In this document: positions 1-8,841 of the stretch, piece by piece
How positions within the stretch are numbered: position 1 is the stretch's first letter
Layout: each line of letters starts with the position of its first letter
Source: Hymenobacter sp. BT730
GTDB taxonomy: Bacteria > Bacteroidota > Bacteroidia > Cytophagales > Hymenobacteraceae
Length of the DNA stretch: 64,000 nucleotides
Reading direction: 5' to 3'
Assembly (NCBI RefSeq): GCF_030542105.1
Contig: NZ_JAUOFB010000008.1
Span: forward strand, 1 to 64,000
The notes under the pieces: model-generated
What the model saw: only the letters and a program-made list of their open reading frames with translations
Database searches by the model: none
Told to the model about the DNA's origin: nothing
Position numbers and translations under genes: made by a program

Positions 1-2
1 CT

Positions 3-74
3 GGTCCGTTCGTCTAGGGGTTAGGACAGTAGATTTTCATTCTACCAACAGGGGTTCGATTCCCCTACGGACTA
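3..74 (+). tRNA. tRNA-Glu (UUC)
   Basis: Cloverleaf readable by eye. The acceptor stem pairs 3-9 with 67-73 (one G-U at the end) and the discriminator is A74. A 5-bp anticodon stem encloses the loop TTTTCAT, giving anticodon TTC, which reads GAA/GAG glutamate codons. The T arm contains the usual GGTTCGATTCC core. CCA is not encoded. The gene starts three bases inside the window, so other tRNAs may lie just upstream. Confidence 0.95.
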
Positions 75-94
75 CTCCCCGTCGTTTTTAAAAA

Positions 95-128
95 GGCCAG
101 CTGCTCTTCCTGAGCAGCTGGCCTTTTT
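95..128 (+). terminator. Rho-independent terminator after tRNA-Glu
   Basis: A perfect 12-bp GC-rich stem (95-106 with 112-123) with a 5-nt loop is followed by five T. It lies 20 bp after the tRNA and probably ends its transcript. Confidence 0.9.
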
Positions 129-330
129 GCTTTTTGGCACTTTCCGATAGCCACCCCTATTTTTCTTTGTGGAAGGATGCAACGAATAGCATCCTTCCGG
201 AGTCCGCTAGTAGATAGCGGGGAGAACTGCATGGCTTTCATCCGCCAAAATCAGCTTACCTTAATGGCGGCAATAGCAGGCGTTGAACGCAGTTGATTGA
301 GGCTGAAGAACTTATTACTATCGTGTTTAC

Positions 331-1080
331 ATGAAAATACTTTTCCCCTTGTTTACGCTGCTGGGAATAGCTGGCAGCCATTCTTTACTCGCCCAATCCT
401 CCTCTCCCGCCGACACTGTTTTACTGGCACAGGCCCGGCAGGAACTAGCCTCCCGCTACACCAAATCCCTGGCAAAAAATGCCAGCCTGTATACCGGGCC
501 GGAATACCTTGACTATACCAAGATTTACAGCAAGCGCGAGGGGCATCAGTTTTTCCTGAGTGAGCAACGGCAGATTGGCAGCGTATTTTATGATGGTGTG
601 CAGTACGAGCAGGTACCGCTACTATATGATACCCGCTTAGATCAGGTGATAACCACGCTGCCGGATAATCCGCTGAACGTACGTCTGAACCGCTCCCTGG
701 TGAAGCACTTCACTTATGCCGACCATCGGTTTATTTATCTGAAGCCTGACTCCGCCTCGGCCAGTGTAGCGCCCACCGGTTTTTACGATGTGGTGTTTGC
801 CGATGGGATACAACTGCTGGCGCACCGCAGCAAACGCATGCAGGAGCACCCTAAGCAGTCTGGGGTAGAAGTTGAGTTTACGGAAACGGATAAGTATTTC
901 CTGCGCAAGGACAACCTCTTATACCCGATCCAGACCAAACAATCTCTCCTGAAAGTGCTGCGGGATAAACGCCGGGAATTGCAACAGTTTGCCCGGGAGC
1001 AGAAGCTTTCTTTTCAGAAGGATAGCCGGGAAGCCGCATTCCTGCAGTTGGTAGAACACTATGTCTCGCTACGGAAGTAG
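331..1080 (+). CDS. Exported protein of unknown function
   Basis: A 249-residue protein with a clear N-terminal signal peptide (hydrophobic residues about 4-20, ending in a cleavage-like LLAQS), so it is likely periplasmic or surface exposed. The mature part is soluble and rich in charged and aromatic residues, with no catalytic motif that I recognise. The C-terminal third (about 200-249) is strongly helical and basic. Start at 331 puts the signal peptide at the N terminus; a longer overlapping frame at 297 lacks this logic. It lies 58 bp upstream of a TonB receptor operon in the same direction, so it may be co-expressed, but its role is unknown. Confidence 0.75.
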   Translation: MKILFPLFTLLGIAGSHSLLAQSSSPADTVLLAQARQELASRYTKSLAKNASLYTGPEYLDYTKIYSKREGHQFFLSEQRQIGSVFYDGVQYEQVPLLYDTRLDQVITTLPDNPLNVRLNRSLVKHFTYADHRFIYLKPDSASASVAPTGFYDVVFADGIQLLAHRSKRMQEHPKQSGVEVEFTETDKYFLRKDNLLYPIQTKQSLLKVLRDKRRELQQFAREQKLSFQKDSREAAFLQLVEHYVSLRK

Positions 1081-1138
1081 TACTTATTAAGAGTATAGGA
1101 TTCTTTGCATAAGCCTTTCAGAATTAACTCATTTCTAC

Positions 1139-3901
1139 ATGCTGCAACGTCTTACGCTGCTAATACTGCTATTGAGTCTGTCAGTAGTCAGTTTCGCCCA
1201 GCAGGCTGATTCTGTTCGAATTTCCGGCACGTTCAACCGCACGCCTTTTCCCGATTTTGTGAAGGAGTTGGAGGCCCGCACCGCTTACCGCTTTTACTTT
1301 AATCCTGCCGATGTAGACAGCCTTTCTGTTACCCTGCAGGCTACCGGCAAGCCACTGGCTGCAGTGCTGGAGCAGGCCCTAAGCGGAACGGCCCTAAAGT
1401 TTGCCATTGATGCAGACAAGCACGTTTTTGTAACGGCGGGCGCCCCTATTGAAACGAAGCTGCCCGACAGTTTTTTTCAGCCTGAGAACTCCGGAGCCAT
1501 ATTTGCTGCCGAGCCTGACCCCGAACCCCAGGGCAATAACCGGCGCCAGAATATCTCAGAGCAAAAGCTCTACGAAATTGGGATTGACCGGGGCAGCGAC
1601 GCCGGCAGCAAGGCCACCCTGGCTGGCTACGTGCGCGACAGCAAAAGCGGAGAGCCGGTGATTGGTGCCTCCGTTTTTGTGGAGAAGCCTTCCATTGGTA
1701 CCGCCACCGACCAGTTTGGCTTTTTCTCCCTCACCCTGCCGGTAGGCCGCTATGAGCTGAAAATCCGGGGTATTGGCATCAAAAACGCCAAACGCCAGAT
1801 TTCGCTGCATTCTGATGGCAAGCTCAATATTGAAGTAGAAGAAGACATTGCCCGCCTGCGGGAAGTGGTGATTGAGGCCGAAAAGGACCGCAACGTGGCC
1901 GGTATGCAGATGGGGGTGGAGAAGCTGGATATCAAAACCATTCGCCAGGTGCCTACCACCTTTGGCGAAACCGATATTCTGCGCGTGGTGCTCACGCTGC
2001 CGGGCGTGAAGTCGGTGAGTGAGGGCACTACGGGCATGAACGTGCGCGGCGGCGCAGCCGACCAGAACCTGATTCTGTTTAACGATGCCACGGTGTATAA
2101 CCCGGCGCACTTATTTGGCTTTTTCTCTGCCTTTAACCCGGATATCATTAAGTCGGTGGAGCTATTTAAAAGCGCCATTCCGGCTAAGTATGGTGGGCGC
2201 CTGTCGTCGGTGCTGGATATTACTACCCGGGACGGCAACAAGAAGAAGTTTGCCGGGGCCGGCGGCATTGGGCCGCTCACCAGCCGTCTGATGCTGGAAG
2301 GCCCCATTCTCAAAGACAAAAGCTCGTTCATTATCAGCGGGCGGAGCAGCTATTCTGATTGGCTGCTGAAGCAGATTCCTAATAAGAGCTACCAGGAAAG
2401 CTCCGCCTTCTTTTATGATGTGAATGCGCACATCACCCATGATTTTAACAGCAAGAATACCCTGTACCTGACTGGCTACAGCAGCAGCGACAAATTCCGC
2501 CTGGCCAGCGACACGACCTACCGCTATCAGAACCAGAACGCTACGCTTAAATTCAAGCACGTTTTTGGCAATAAGCTCTACGGCGTGTTTACGGGCACCT
2601 ACAGCCACTATGCCTATGACGTAGCCAGCGAACGGAACCCCAGCACTTCCTCCCGCCTCACCTATGGCATTGATCAGACCGGCGGCCAGTTGGATTTCAG
2701 CTACTTCCCCAGTTCCAAGCATACCATTGATTTTGGGGCCAGCACGCTGCTCTACAATATCTCGCCGGGTAGTCTTACACCGCTGGGGGGAGAGTCGTTA
2801 ATGCTGCCGGACGTGCTTCCCCGGGAAAGGGGCCTTGAAAATGCGCTGTACATCTCCGATAAGATTGATATTTCCAACCGTTTCTCCGTGTATGCAGGCG
2901 TGCGTTTCTCGCTGTATGCCGCCTTGGGGCCCCGGGATATTTACCGCTACTTAGCTGATGCGTCTAAATCGGAAAGCACTATCACCGACACTATTTCCTA
3001 TGCCTCGGGCAAGGTAATGGGCACTTACCAAGGGCCGGAGCTGCGTCTTTCCGCTAAATATGCGGTAACGGAAAACTCTTCGGTGAAAGTGAGCTACAAC
3101 CAGATGCGCCAGTACATTCATATGCTGTCGAACACGGCTTCTATGTCGCCCACGGATATCTGGAAGCTGAGTGACCCGAATGTGCGGCCGCAGCTGGGCG
3201 ACCAGTATTCCATTGGCTACTACCGGAACTACAAAAGAAACACGGTAGAAACCTCGGTAGAAGTTTACTACAAGAACATGCGCGACTTTGTGGACTACAA
3301 AAGCGGCGCAACGCTCCTGTTGAATCACCACATTGAAACCGACGTGGTAAATGCCAAAGGCGTAGCCTACGGGATGGAAATGATGCTGAAAAAGCTGTCG
3401 GGTAAGCTAAATGGCTGGGTAAGCTATACGTACTCCCGCTCCCTGGTCCAGGTGAATAATGCCACCACCGGTGACCTGGTGAATGGCGGCAAGTTTTATC
3501 CCAGCAACTTCGATAAGCCACATGACTTCATGCTGGTCTCGAACTACCGGTTCAGCCGCCGCTTCAGCGCCTCTTTCAATATGAACTACAGCACCGGGCG
3601 GCCCATTACTCTGCCGCTGGCCAAATACCAGGTAGGCAACACGGTGCGCGTATACTACTCGGCGCGGAATGCCTACCGCGTGCCGGATTACTTCCGTACC
3701 GACTTCTCTCTCAATATTGAGGGAAACCACAAAGTGAAGAAAGCCGCGCACGGTTCCTGGACGCTGGGCGTGTATAACCTGACTGGGCGGCGAAATCCAT
3801 TCTCCGTGTATTTCAAGTCAGAAAATGGACAGATTAAAGGATACAAGCTGGCCATTTTTGGTACGCCTATCCCCACCATCACCTACAACTTTAAATTCTA
3901 G
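1139..3901 (+). CDS. TonB-dependent receptor with STN and carboxypeptidase-like domains
   Basis: A 920-residue outer-membrane receptor. After a signal peptide (1-20) comes an STN-type domain (about 27-100), the short N-terminal domain seen in secretins and in TonB receptors that can signal to a FecR-type anti-sigma. Next is a carboxypeptidase-regulatory-like beta-sandwich (about 157-245, motif GEPVIGASVFV), then the plug (about 280-365, including MNVRGG and AKYGGRLSS), then a long beta-barrel ending in the aromatic residue F. It is the first gene of a tight operon: its stop codon is followed directly by the ATG of the first DUF4249 gene. Such receptors import large or scarce ligands using TonB energy. 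The substrate cannot be read from sequence. No FecR or sigma gene is adjacent despite the STN domain. Confidence 0.93.
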   Translation: MLQRLTLLILLLSLSVVSFAQQADSVRISGTFNRTPFPDFVKELEARTAYRFYFNPADVDSLSVTLQATGKPLAAVLEQALSGTALKFAIDADKHVFVTAGAPIETKLPDSFFQPENSGAIFAAEPDPEPQGNNRRQNISEQKLYEIGIDRGSDAGSKATLAGYVRDSKSGEPVIGASVFVEKPSIGTATDQFGFFSLTLPVGRYELKIRGIGIKNAKRQISLHSDGKLNIEVEEDIARLREVVIEAEKDRNVAGMQMGVEKLDIKTIRQVPTTFGETDILRVVLTLPGVKSVSEGTTGMNVRGGAADQNLILFNDATVYNPAHLFGFFSAFNPDIIKSVELFKSAIPAKYGGRLSSVLDITTRDGNKKKFAGAGGIGPLTSRLMLEGPILKDKSSFIISGRSSYSDWLLKQIPNKSYQESSAFFYDVNAHITHDFNSKNTLYLTGYSSSDKFRLASDTTYRYQNQNATLKFKHVFGNKLYGVFTGTYSHYAYDVASERNPSTSSRLTYGIDQTGGQLDFSYFPSSKHTIDFGASTLLYNISPGSLTPLGGESLMLPDVLPRERGLENALYISDKIDISNRFSVYAGVRFSLYAALGPRDIYRYLADASKSESTITDTISYASGKVMGTYQGPELRLSAKYAVTENSSVKVSYNQMRQYIHMLSNTASMSPTDIWKLSDPNVRPQLGDQYSIGYYRNYKRNTVETSVEVYYKNMRDFVDYKSGATLLLNHHIETDVVNAKGVAYGMEMMLKKLSGKLNGWVSYTYSRSLVQVNNATTGDLVNGGKFYPSNFDKPHDFMLVSNYRFSRRFSASFNMNYSTGRPITLPLAKYQVGNTVRVYYSARNAYRVPDYFRTDFSLNIEGNHKVKKAAHGSWTLGVYNLTGRRNPFSVYFKSENGQIKGYKLAIFGTPIPTITYNFKF

Positions 3902-5071
3902 ATGGCTGCCTTCCGATACTTACTGGCTAGTGGGCTATGCGCCCTGCTGCTGGGCTTGAGCGGGTGCATTGAACCGTTTGAGCCGGAGGTGAAAGTGCAG
4001 GACACGAAAGCCCTGGTGGTGGACGGTTTCATCAACAGCAACGGACGTACTACCATCCGGCTCTCCCATACTTATGACCTGGAATCCACGGCCGGGCCAT
4101 TGACCGAAGACAAAGCGGAAGTCTTCATTCAGGGTCAGGGCGTCGGCGAGGAGTACAGGCTGCGCGAGGTAAAAAGCGGCACTTATGTATCCGATAGCCT
4201 GGTGCTGGATCCGACGAAGAAATACCGCCTGTTTTTCCGCACCCGAGACGTCCGACTGCAGCTGAAGGGACAGTATGCCTCCAGCTACGAAACCGTGAAG
4301 ACCAGCCCGCCGATTGATGCCTTGACCTGGAAGGTTGTGCCGCGTGGCCTGGAGCTCTACGCCAACACGCACGACGAGACCGGTCAGTCCATCTACTACC
4401 GTTGGGATTACACCGAAACCTGGGAATTTACGTCTCTGGCCGAATCCATTATCCAGTATGTGGACCACCAGATGGTGAAGCGCACGGAGGACATTTACCA
4501 TTGCTGGCAGACGGTTAACAGCCCCAGCATCAGGCTGACGAGCACCAAACGCCTGGCACAAGACCAGGTCAAGGAGTTTCCCCTGATTGAGTTTGTGGAA
4601 GGAGATACGCGCCTGCGCTACAAGTACAGCGTGCTGGTGCGCCAGTATACGATGAGTGCCGAGGAGTACCAGTATTGGGAAACGCTGAAAAAGAACACGG
4701 AAACCATCGGCTCTTTATTTGACCCGCTGCCTTCCCAGTCTTTAGGCAACATCCGCAACCTGAACAAGCCCACGGAACCCGTGCTGGGCTATGTGGGCGT
4801 GGGCTCCATGACCCAGAAGCGTATCTTCATTTCTTATGATGAACTCCCCAGATGGCAGTTTACCACCGGCTATGAAAGCTGCGGTATCCCTGATACCCTG
4901 CTGCCTTTGAAGGGAGTCCCCTATCAGGACGTAGTCGACGACCGTTTTGCCAGTCAGTCATCACAACCTATCCGGAAGGATTATGATAGTGGCTATTATC
5001 TCTATTCCTCCAAAGAATGCGTGGATTGCCGGGAACGGGGTACTACAGTACGGCCCAGTTTCTGGCAATAA
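3902..5071 (+). CDS. DUF4249 lipoprotein, copy 1
   Basis: A 389-residue lipoprotein. The N terminus has a hydrophobic stretch ending in the lipobox LSGC (about residues 19-22), so the mature protein should be lipid-anchored. The sequence after it (EPFEPEVKVQDTKALVVDG) is typical of DUF4249 proteins, a Bacteroidota family repeatedly found next to TonB receptors and assumed to be an accessory surface or periplasmic partner. The C terminus carries paired cysteines (ECVDC) and an RPSFWQ end, both kept in the two paralogues downstream. Its ATG follows the receptor stop with no gap, implying translational coupling. Residues about 196-328 are encoded by DNA almost identical to copy 2. Confidence 0.88.
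   Translation: MAAFRYLLASGLCALLLGLSGCIEPFEPEVKVQDTKALVVDGFINSNGRTTIRLSHTYDLESTAGPLTEDKAEVFIQGQGVGEEYRLREVKSGTYVSDSLVLDPTKKYRLFFRTRDVRLQLKGQYASSYETVKTSPPIDALTWKVVPRGLELYANTHDETGQSIYYRWDYTETWEFTSLAESIIQYVDHQMVKRTEDIYHCWQTVNSPSIRLTSTKRLAQDQVKEFPLIEFVEGDTRLRYKYSVLVRQYTMSAEEYQYWETLKKNTETIGSLFDPLPSQSLGNIRNLNKPTEPVLGYVGVGSMTQKRIFISYDELPRWQFTTGYESCGIPDTLLPLKGVPYQDVVDDRFASQSSQPIRKDYDSGYYLYSSKECVDCRERGTTVRPSFWQ
4487..4884 (+). repeat. 398-bp direct repeat, unit A (inside DUF4249 copy 1)
   Basis: Compared base by base with 5739-6136, I find a single difference (G versus A in an AACAC(G/A)GAAACC context). The sequences on both sides diverge sharply, which is unlike uniform ageing of a whole-gene duplication and suggests recent gene conversion or a very recent local exchange. 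Confidence 0.92.
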
Positions 5072-5135
5072 GCCCGGCGGGCCCTCCAATTAAGGTTGGG
5101 TTTCGCTGATTCTTTTCTATCACTAACTATTCTTT

Positions 5136-6335
5136 ATGCCACTGCCTGACTTCCGCCTCTCTCTCCTCAGTCTAAGCGGGATTTTGCTGCTGGGCCTAAG
5201 CCTGGGCGGTTGCATCGACCCGTTTGAGCCGGAGGTGAAGGTGCAGGACACGAAGGCCCTGGTGGTGGATGGCTTCATCAACAGTAACGGACGCACCACC
5301 ATCCGGCTCTCCCATACCTATGACCTGGAATCCACCGCCGGACCATTGACGGAAGACAAAGCCCAGGTGTTTATCCAGGGGCAAGGAAATGGGGAGGAGT
5401 ATTTGCTGCGCGAAGTAAAGGGCGGCACCTATGTCTCCGACAGTCTGGTATTAAATCCCGCAGTCCAGTACCGCCTGTTTTTTCGTACCCGAGACACCCG
5501 GCAGCAGCCCATGGGGCAGTACGCTTCGACCTATGCTCCGGTAAAAACCAGCCCGCCCATCGATGCCTTGACCTGGAAGGTTGTGCCGCGCGGGCTTGAG
5601 CTTTATGCCAACACCCACGATGAAACGGGCCAGTCCGTTTACTACCGCTGGGATTACACTGAAACCTGGGAGTTTACCTCCGCCGGTCTTTCTTATTTCG
5701 TGTACGAAAACCACCGTATGCGCCGCCGCCGTCCGGATGAGGACATTTACCATTGCTGGCAGACGGTTAACAGCCCCAGCATCAGGCTGACGAGCACCAA
5801 ACGCCTGGCACAAGACCAGGTCAAGGAGTTTCCCCTGATTGAGTTTGTGGAAGGAGATACGCGCCTGCGCTACAAGTACAGCGTGCTGGTGCGCCAGTAT
5901 ACGATGAGTGCCGAGGAGTACCAGTATTGGGAAACGCTGAAAAAGAACACAGAAACCATCGGCTCTTTATTTGACCCGCTGCCTTCCCAGTCTTTAGGCA
6001 ACATCCGCAACCTGAACAAGCCCACGGAACCCGTGCTGGGCTATGTGGGCGTGGGCTCCATGACCCAGAAGCGTATCTTCATTTCTTATGATGAACTCCC
6101 CAGATGGCAGTTTACCACCGGCTATGAAAGCTGCGGCAGCTTGCCGGAAGATGTACCTCCTCAGGAAGGCACCCCTTATTTCGCTGTACTGGAAGAAATG
6201 TTCGGCAATGGCAAAAACATCCCGATTAGCCAAAATTTCACTGAGGAGTTTGGGCTCTTCTTTACCTCATACCCAGTAGAGTGTGCCGACTGCACTTTAC
6301 GTGGCACCACTACCCGACCTTCCTTCTGGCAATAG
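5136..6335 (+). CDS. DUF4249 lipoprotein, copy 2 (mosaic)
   Basis: A 399-residue paralogue of the neighbouring DUF4249 gene, with its own signal peptide and the lipobox LGGC near residue 26, followed by the shared IDPFEPEVKVQDTKALVVDG block. The C terminus keeps the ECADC cysteines and RPSFWQ end. The DNA is a mosaic: 5341-5434 is identical to copy 3 (9041-9134), while 5739-6136 is almost identical to copy 1 (4487-4884). The least conserved parts are around residues 185-200 and after residue 334, where all three copies differ. A 64-bp gap separates it from copy 1. The role is inferred only from the company it keeps: partner lipoprotein of the TonB receptor at 1139. Confidence 0.88.
   Translation: MPLPDFRLSLLSLSGILLLGLSLGGCIDPFEPEVKVQDTKALVVDGFINSNGRTTIRLSHTYDLESTAGPLTEDKAQVFIQGQGNGEEYLLREVKGGTYVSDSLVLNPAVQYRLFFRTRDTRQQPMGQYASTYAPVKTSPPIDALTWKVVPRGLELYANTHDETGQSVYYRWDYTETWEFTSAGLSYFVYENHRMRRRRPDEDIYHCWQTVNSPSIRLTSTKRLAQDQVKEFPLIEFVEGDTRLRYKYSVLVRQYTMSAEEYQYWETLKKNTETIGSLFDPLPSQSLGNIRNLNKPTEPVLGYVGVGSMTQKRIFISYDELPRWQFTTGYESCGSLPEDVPPQEGTPYFAVLEEMFGNGKNIPISQNFTEEFGLFFTSYPVECADCTLRGTTTRPSFWQ
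5341..5434 (+). repeat. 94-bp direct repeat shared with DUF4249 copy 3 (9041-9134)
   Basis: This stretch is identical to 9041-9134 in the third DUF4249 gene, whereas the matching region of copy 1 differs at many positions. It is one of the two tracts that make copy 2 a mosaic. Confidence 0.9.
5739..6136 (+). repeat. 398-bp direct repeat, unit B (inside DUF4249 copy 2)
   Basis: Partner of 4487-4884, with one mismatch in 398 positions by eye. The corresponding part of copy 3 (from about 9418) shows many substitutions, so the exchange involved copies 1 and 2 after copy 3 had diverged. Confidence 0.92.
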
Positions 6336-6339
6336 CAGT

Positions 6340-8817
6340 ATGTCTTCCCTATCTACCTCCGTGAGCAAGCGTCTGATTACTACTTCTACTTTACTGGTGC
6401 GGCCCTTACGCCAGCAGTTGGCCAGCGCTTTCCTGCTACTAGCTACTGTGGCGGGCACTACCGCTCAGGCCCAGGCGCCGGTTGATTCCCTGAAGAATCA
6501 GTTTCAGCGCTATGCACTGCATGGCTTGCACGAAAAGCTTTTTCTACACGTAGACCGCCCCACTTACCTTTGCGGAGAGGTGCTCTGGTTTAAGGTATAC
6601 GCCGTGGATGGCACCTACCACAAGCCCCTGCCCATGAGCCAGGTAGCTTACATAGAGGTTCTGGATAAAGCCCAGCGGCCGGTACTTCAAAGCAAAATAC
6701 CACTGCAGCAATCCGTAGGCCAAGGCTCATTCCTGCTGCCCACCTCGCTGGCCTCGGGCACTTATACCGTACGGGCCTATACCAGCTGGATGAAGAACTT
6801 CAGCCCCGACTTTTATTATCAGACATCGGTTACGGTGCTGAACCCGGCGGCAGCCTCTTCTCAGTCCACGGCTAAAGACACACTGGCCTACGATATTCAA
6901 TTTTTCCCCGAGGGCGGCAACCTGGTGCGGAACATCAATAGCAAAGTAGGCTTTAAAATTGCCGACCGAAAAGGCCGCAGCCTGGATGCTGAGGGCTCCG
7001 TACTGAATGAAAAAGGAGTTGTAGTAGCGCGCTTCCGCAGCCTAAAATTTGGGCTGGGCTCGTTCAGCTTCACCCCTGAGTTGGCCGGTACCAATTATAC
7101 GGCATCGGTAAAGCTGCCCAATGGCCGCCTGCTAACGCGCCGTTTACCGGCCGTAGCAGAGCAGGGTATGGTACTTCATCTGGAGGAAGGCGCCGCCGAT
7201 GAGCTGACTATCCGCGTATCGGCTATGGGGACGGGGCAAATCACTGAGCCGGTGTTTTTGCTGGGCCATGCCCGTCAAAAGGTAACAGTAGTAGCTTCTG
7301 CCGCTTTAAATAATGGTCAGGCCCTATTTCAGGTAAAGAAGCAGGATCTGCCCGATGGCATTTCCCACTTCACCCTGTTCAACAGCCGCCAGCAGCCTGT
7401 ATGCGAGCGGCTCTATTTCCGCCGCCCCACGCATTTGCTCCGCATTTCGGCCACAACCGATAAAAGAGAGTACAGCACCCGCGACAAGGTAAGACTGCAA
7501 CTGGGCACAGCTACCCCCTCCCTGGCAGTGGCCCCAGCCAGTCTGTCGGTAGCCGTGTTCCGGCAGGATTCCCTGAGCACTACCCCCTCCACGGACATCC
7601 TCAGCTATCTGTGGCTTACTTCGGACATCAAAGGCACCATTGAAAATCCCGGCTATTACCTGACCAGCCCCGATGCCGATGCCCGGCAGGCCGCCGATAA
7701 TCTCATGCTGACCCAAGGCTGGAGCCGTTTCCGGTGGGCAGATGTACAAGCGGCGAAGGCGCCGGCTTTCGAGTTTTTGCCTGAGTTGAGCGGACATCTG
7801 ATTCGGGGGCGCGTGGTAAACCGCACTACGGGCGCTCCGGTGCCTAACGTGCATGCTTACCTTACCTCACCCAACCGACAGGGGCGCCTGTTCAGTGCCG
7901 TGAGTCAGGCCGACGGCAGTGTAGTGTTTGAAGTGAAGGAGTTTTACGGGGCCAAAGACCTTGTGATACAGCCTAACCAGCTGATGGACAGCACTAGCCG
8001 GATAGAGATTCTCAATCCCTACTCCGTGAGCTACCCTTCTGCGGCCGCTCCTTACGCCCCCCTCCCGCTTACAGTACGATTTAAAGACGCTATTACGCAG
8101 CGTTATCTGCAGACCCAGCTGCAGAAGTCCTATTTCAAGGGCTACAACAACCACTATACCTTCCCCGCGGTAGATACGCTGCTTTATACCGGCAAGCCCG
8201 ATGAGCACTACAACCTGGACGAGTTTATTCGTTTCCCGACTATGGAGGACATTATGCGGGAATATGTACCCGGCGTGGCCCTGCGCAGACGCAAAGATGG
8301 GTTTCACTTCCTGGTAATTGATGCCCCCCGGAAAACGGTGTTTGCGGCCAATCCACTGGTTCTGCTAGATGGCGTGCCCGTGTTCAGCATTAACAAGATT
8401 ATGACGCTTGACCCGCTGAAAGTGCAGAAGCTGGATGTATTTACCCGACACTATTTTGTGGGCCAACTAATGTTTGACGGTCTGGTGAGCTACACCACTT
8501 ACAAAGGTGACTTGGCTGGCTTTCCGCTCAACTCCAATGTGCTGATGCAGGAGTATGAAGGTCTGCAATACCAGCGCGAATTTTATGCACCGAGTTATGA
8601 AGCGGCCCAGGACCAAGCCAGCCGCCTGCCCGACTTCCGCACCCTACTATACTGGAACCCGAACGTAATGACCTCCACTACTGGCAACAAGCCGCTGGAG
8701 TTCTTCACGTCTGACCAGGCAGGCAAATACCTGGTGGTGGTTCAGGGTCTGGCCGCCGATGGCGCAGCGGGCAGCACCAGCCTTACCATTGAGGTGAAGC
8801 CAACACCTAAATCGTAA
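6340..8817 (+). CDS. MG2-domain protein with plug-like C-terminal segment
   Basis: A large exported protein (825 residues from the ATG at 6340). That start is chosen because it follows the DUF4249 stop by four bases and places a signal peptide at about 25-45; a frame opening at 6283 would overlap the previous gene. Residues about 63-150 (EKLFLHVDRPTYLCGEVLWF) match the MG2 domain of alpha-2-macroglobulin-like proteins, a beta-sandwich common in Bacteroidota surface proteins. Residues about 490-540 resemble a carboxypeptidase-regulatory domain, and about 670-710 (NPLVLLDGVPV) resemble a TonB-receptor plug. No thioester or barrel is visible, so it is probably a periplasmic or surface partner of the receptor at 1139 and not a transporter. 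It is embedded between DUF4249 copies 2 and 3. Confidence 0.82.
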   Translation: MSSLSTSVSKRLITTSTLLVRPLRQQLASAFLLLATVAGTTAQAQAPVDSLKNQFQRYALHGLHEKLFLHVDRPTYLCGEVLWFKVYAVDGTYHKPLPMSQVAYIEVLDKAQRPVLQSKIPLQQSVGQGSFLLPTSLASGTYTVRAYTSWMKNFSPDFYYQTSVTVLNPAAASSQSTAKDTLAYDIQFFPEGGNLVRNINSKVGFKIADRKGRSLDAEGSVLNEKGVVVARFRSLKFGLGSFSFTPELAGTNYTASVKLPNGRLLTRRLPAVAEQGMVLHLEEGAADELTIRVSAMGTGQITEPVFLLGHARQKVTVVASAALNNGQALFQVKKQDLPDGISHFTLFNSRQQPVCERLYFRRPTHLLRISATTDKREYSTRDKVRLQLGTATPSLAVAPASLSVAVFRQDSLSTTPSTDILSYLWLTSDIKGTIENPGYYLTSPDADARQAADNLMLTQGWSRFRWADVQAAKAPAFEFLPELSGHLIRGRVVNRTTGAPVPNVHAYLTSPNRQGRLFSAVSQADGSVVFEVKEFYGAKDLVIQPNQLMDSTSRIEILNPYSVSYPSAAAPYAPLPLTVRFKDAITQRYLQTQLQKSYFKGYNNHYTFPAVDTLLYTGKPDEHYNLDEFIRFPTMEDIMREYVPGVALRRRKDGFHFLVIDAPRKTVFAANPLVLLDGVPVFSINKIMTLDPLKVQKLDVFTRHYFVGQLMFDGLVSYTTYKGDLAGFPLNSNVLMQEYEGLQYQREFYAPSYEAAQDQASRLPDFRTLLYWNPNVMTSTTGNKPLEFFTSDQAGKYLVVVQGLAADGAAGSTSLTIEVKPTPKS

Positions 8818-8841
8818 GTTTCGCTAACTTCTCACTGCCAT

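Noticed and set aside
1556..2722. Long minus-strand frames inside the TonB receptor gene
   Set aside because: Antisense shadows in GC-rich coding DNA, with no protein-like motifs.
4487..6136. The 398-bp repeat pair considered as an insertion sequence
   Set aside because: It lies wholly inside paralogous coding frames, has no terminal inverted repeats and encodes no transposase.
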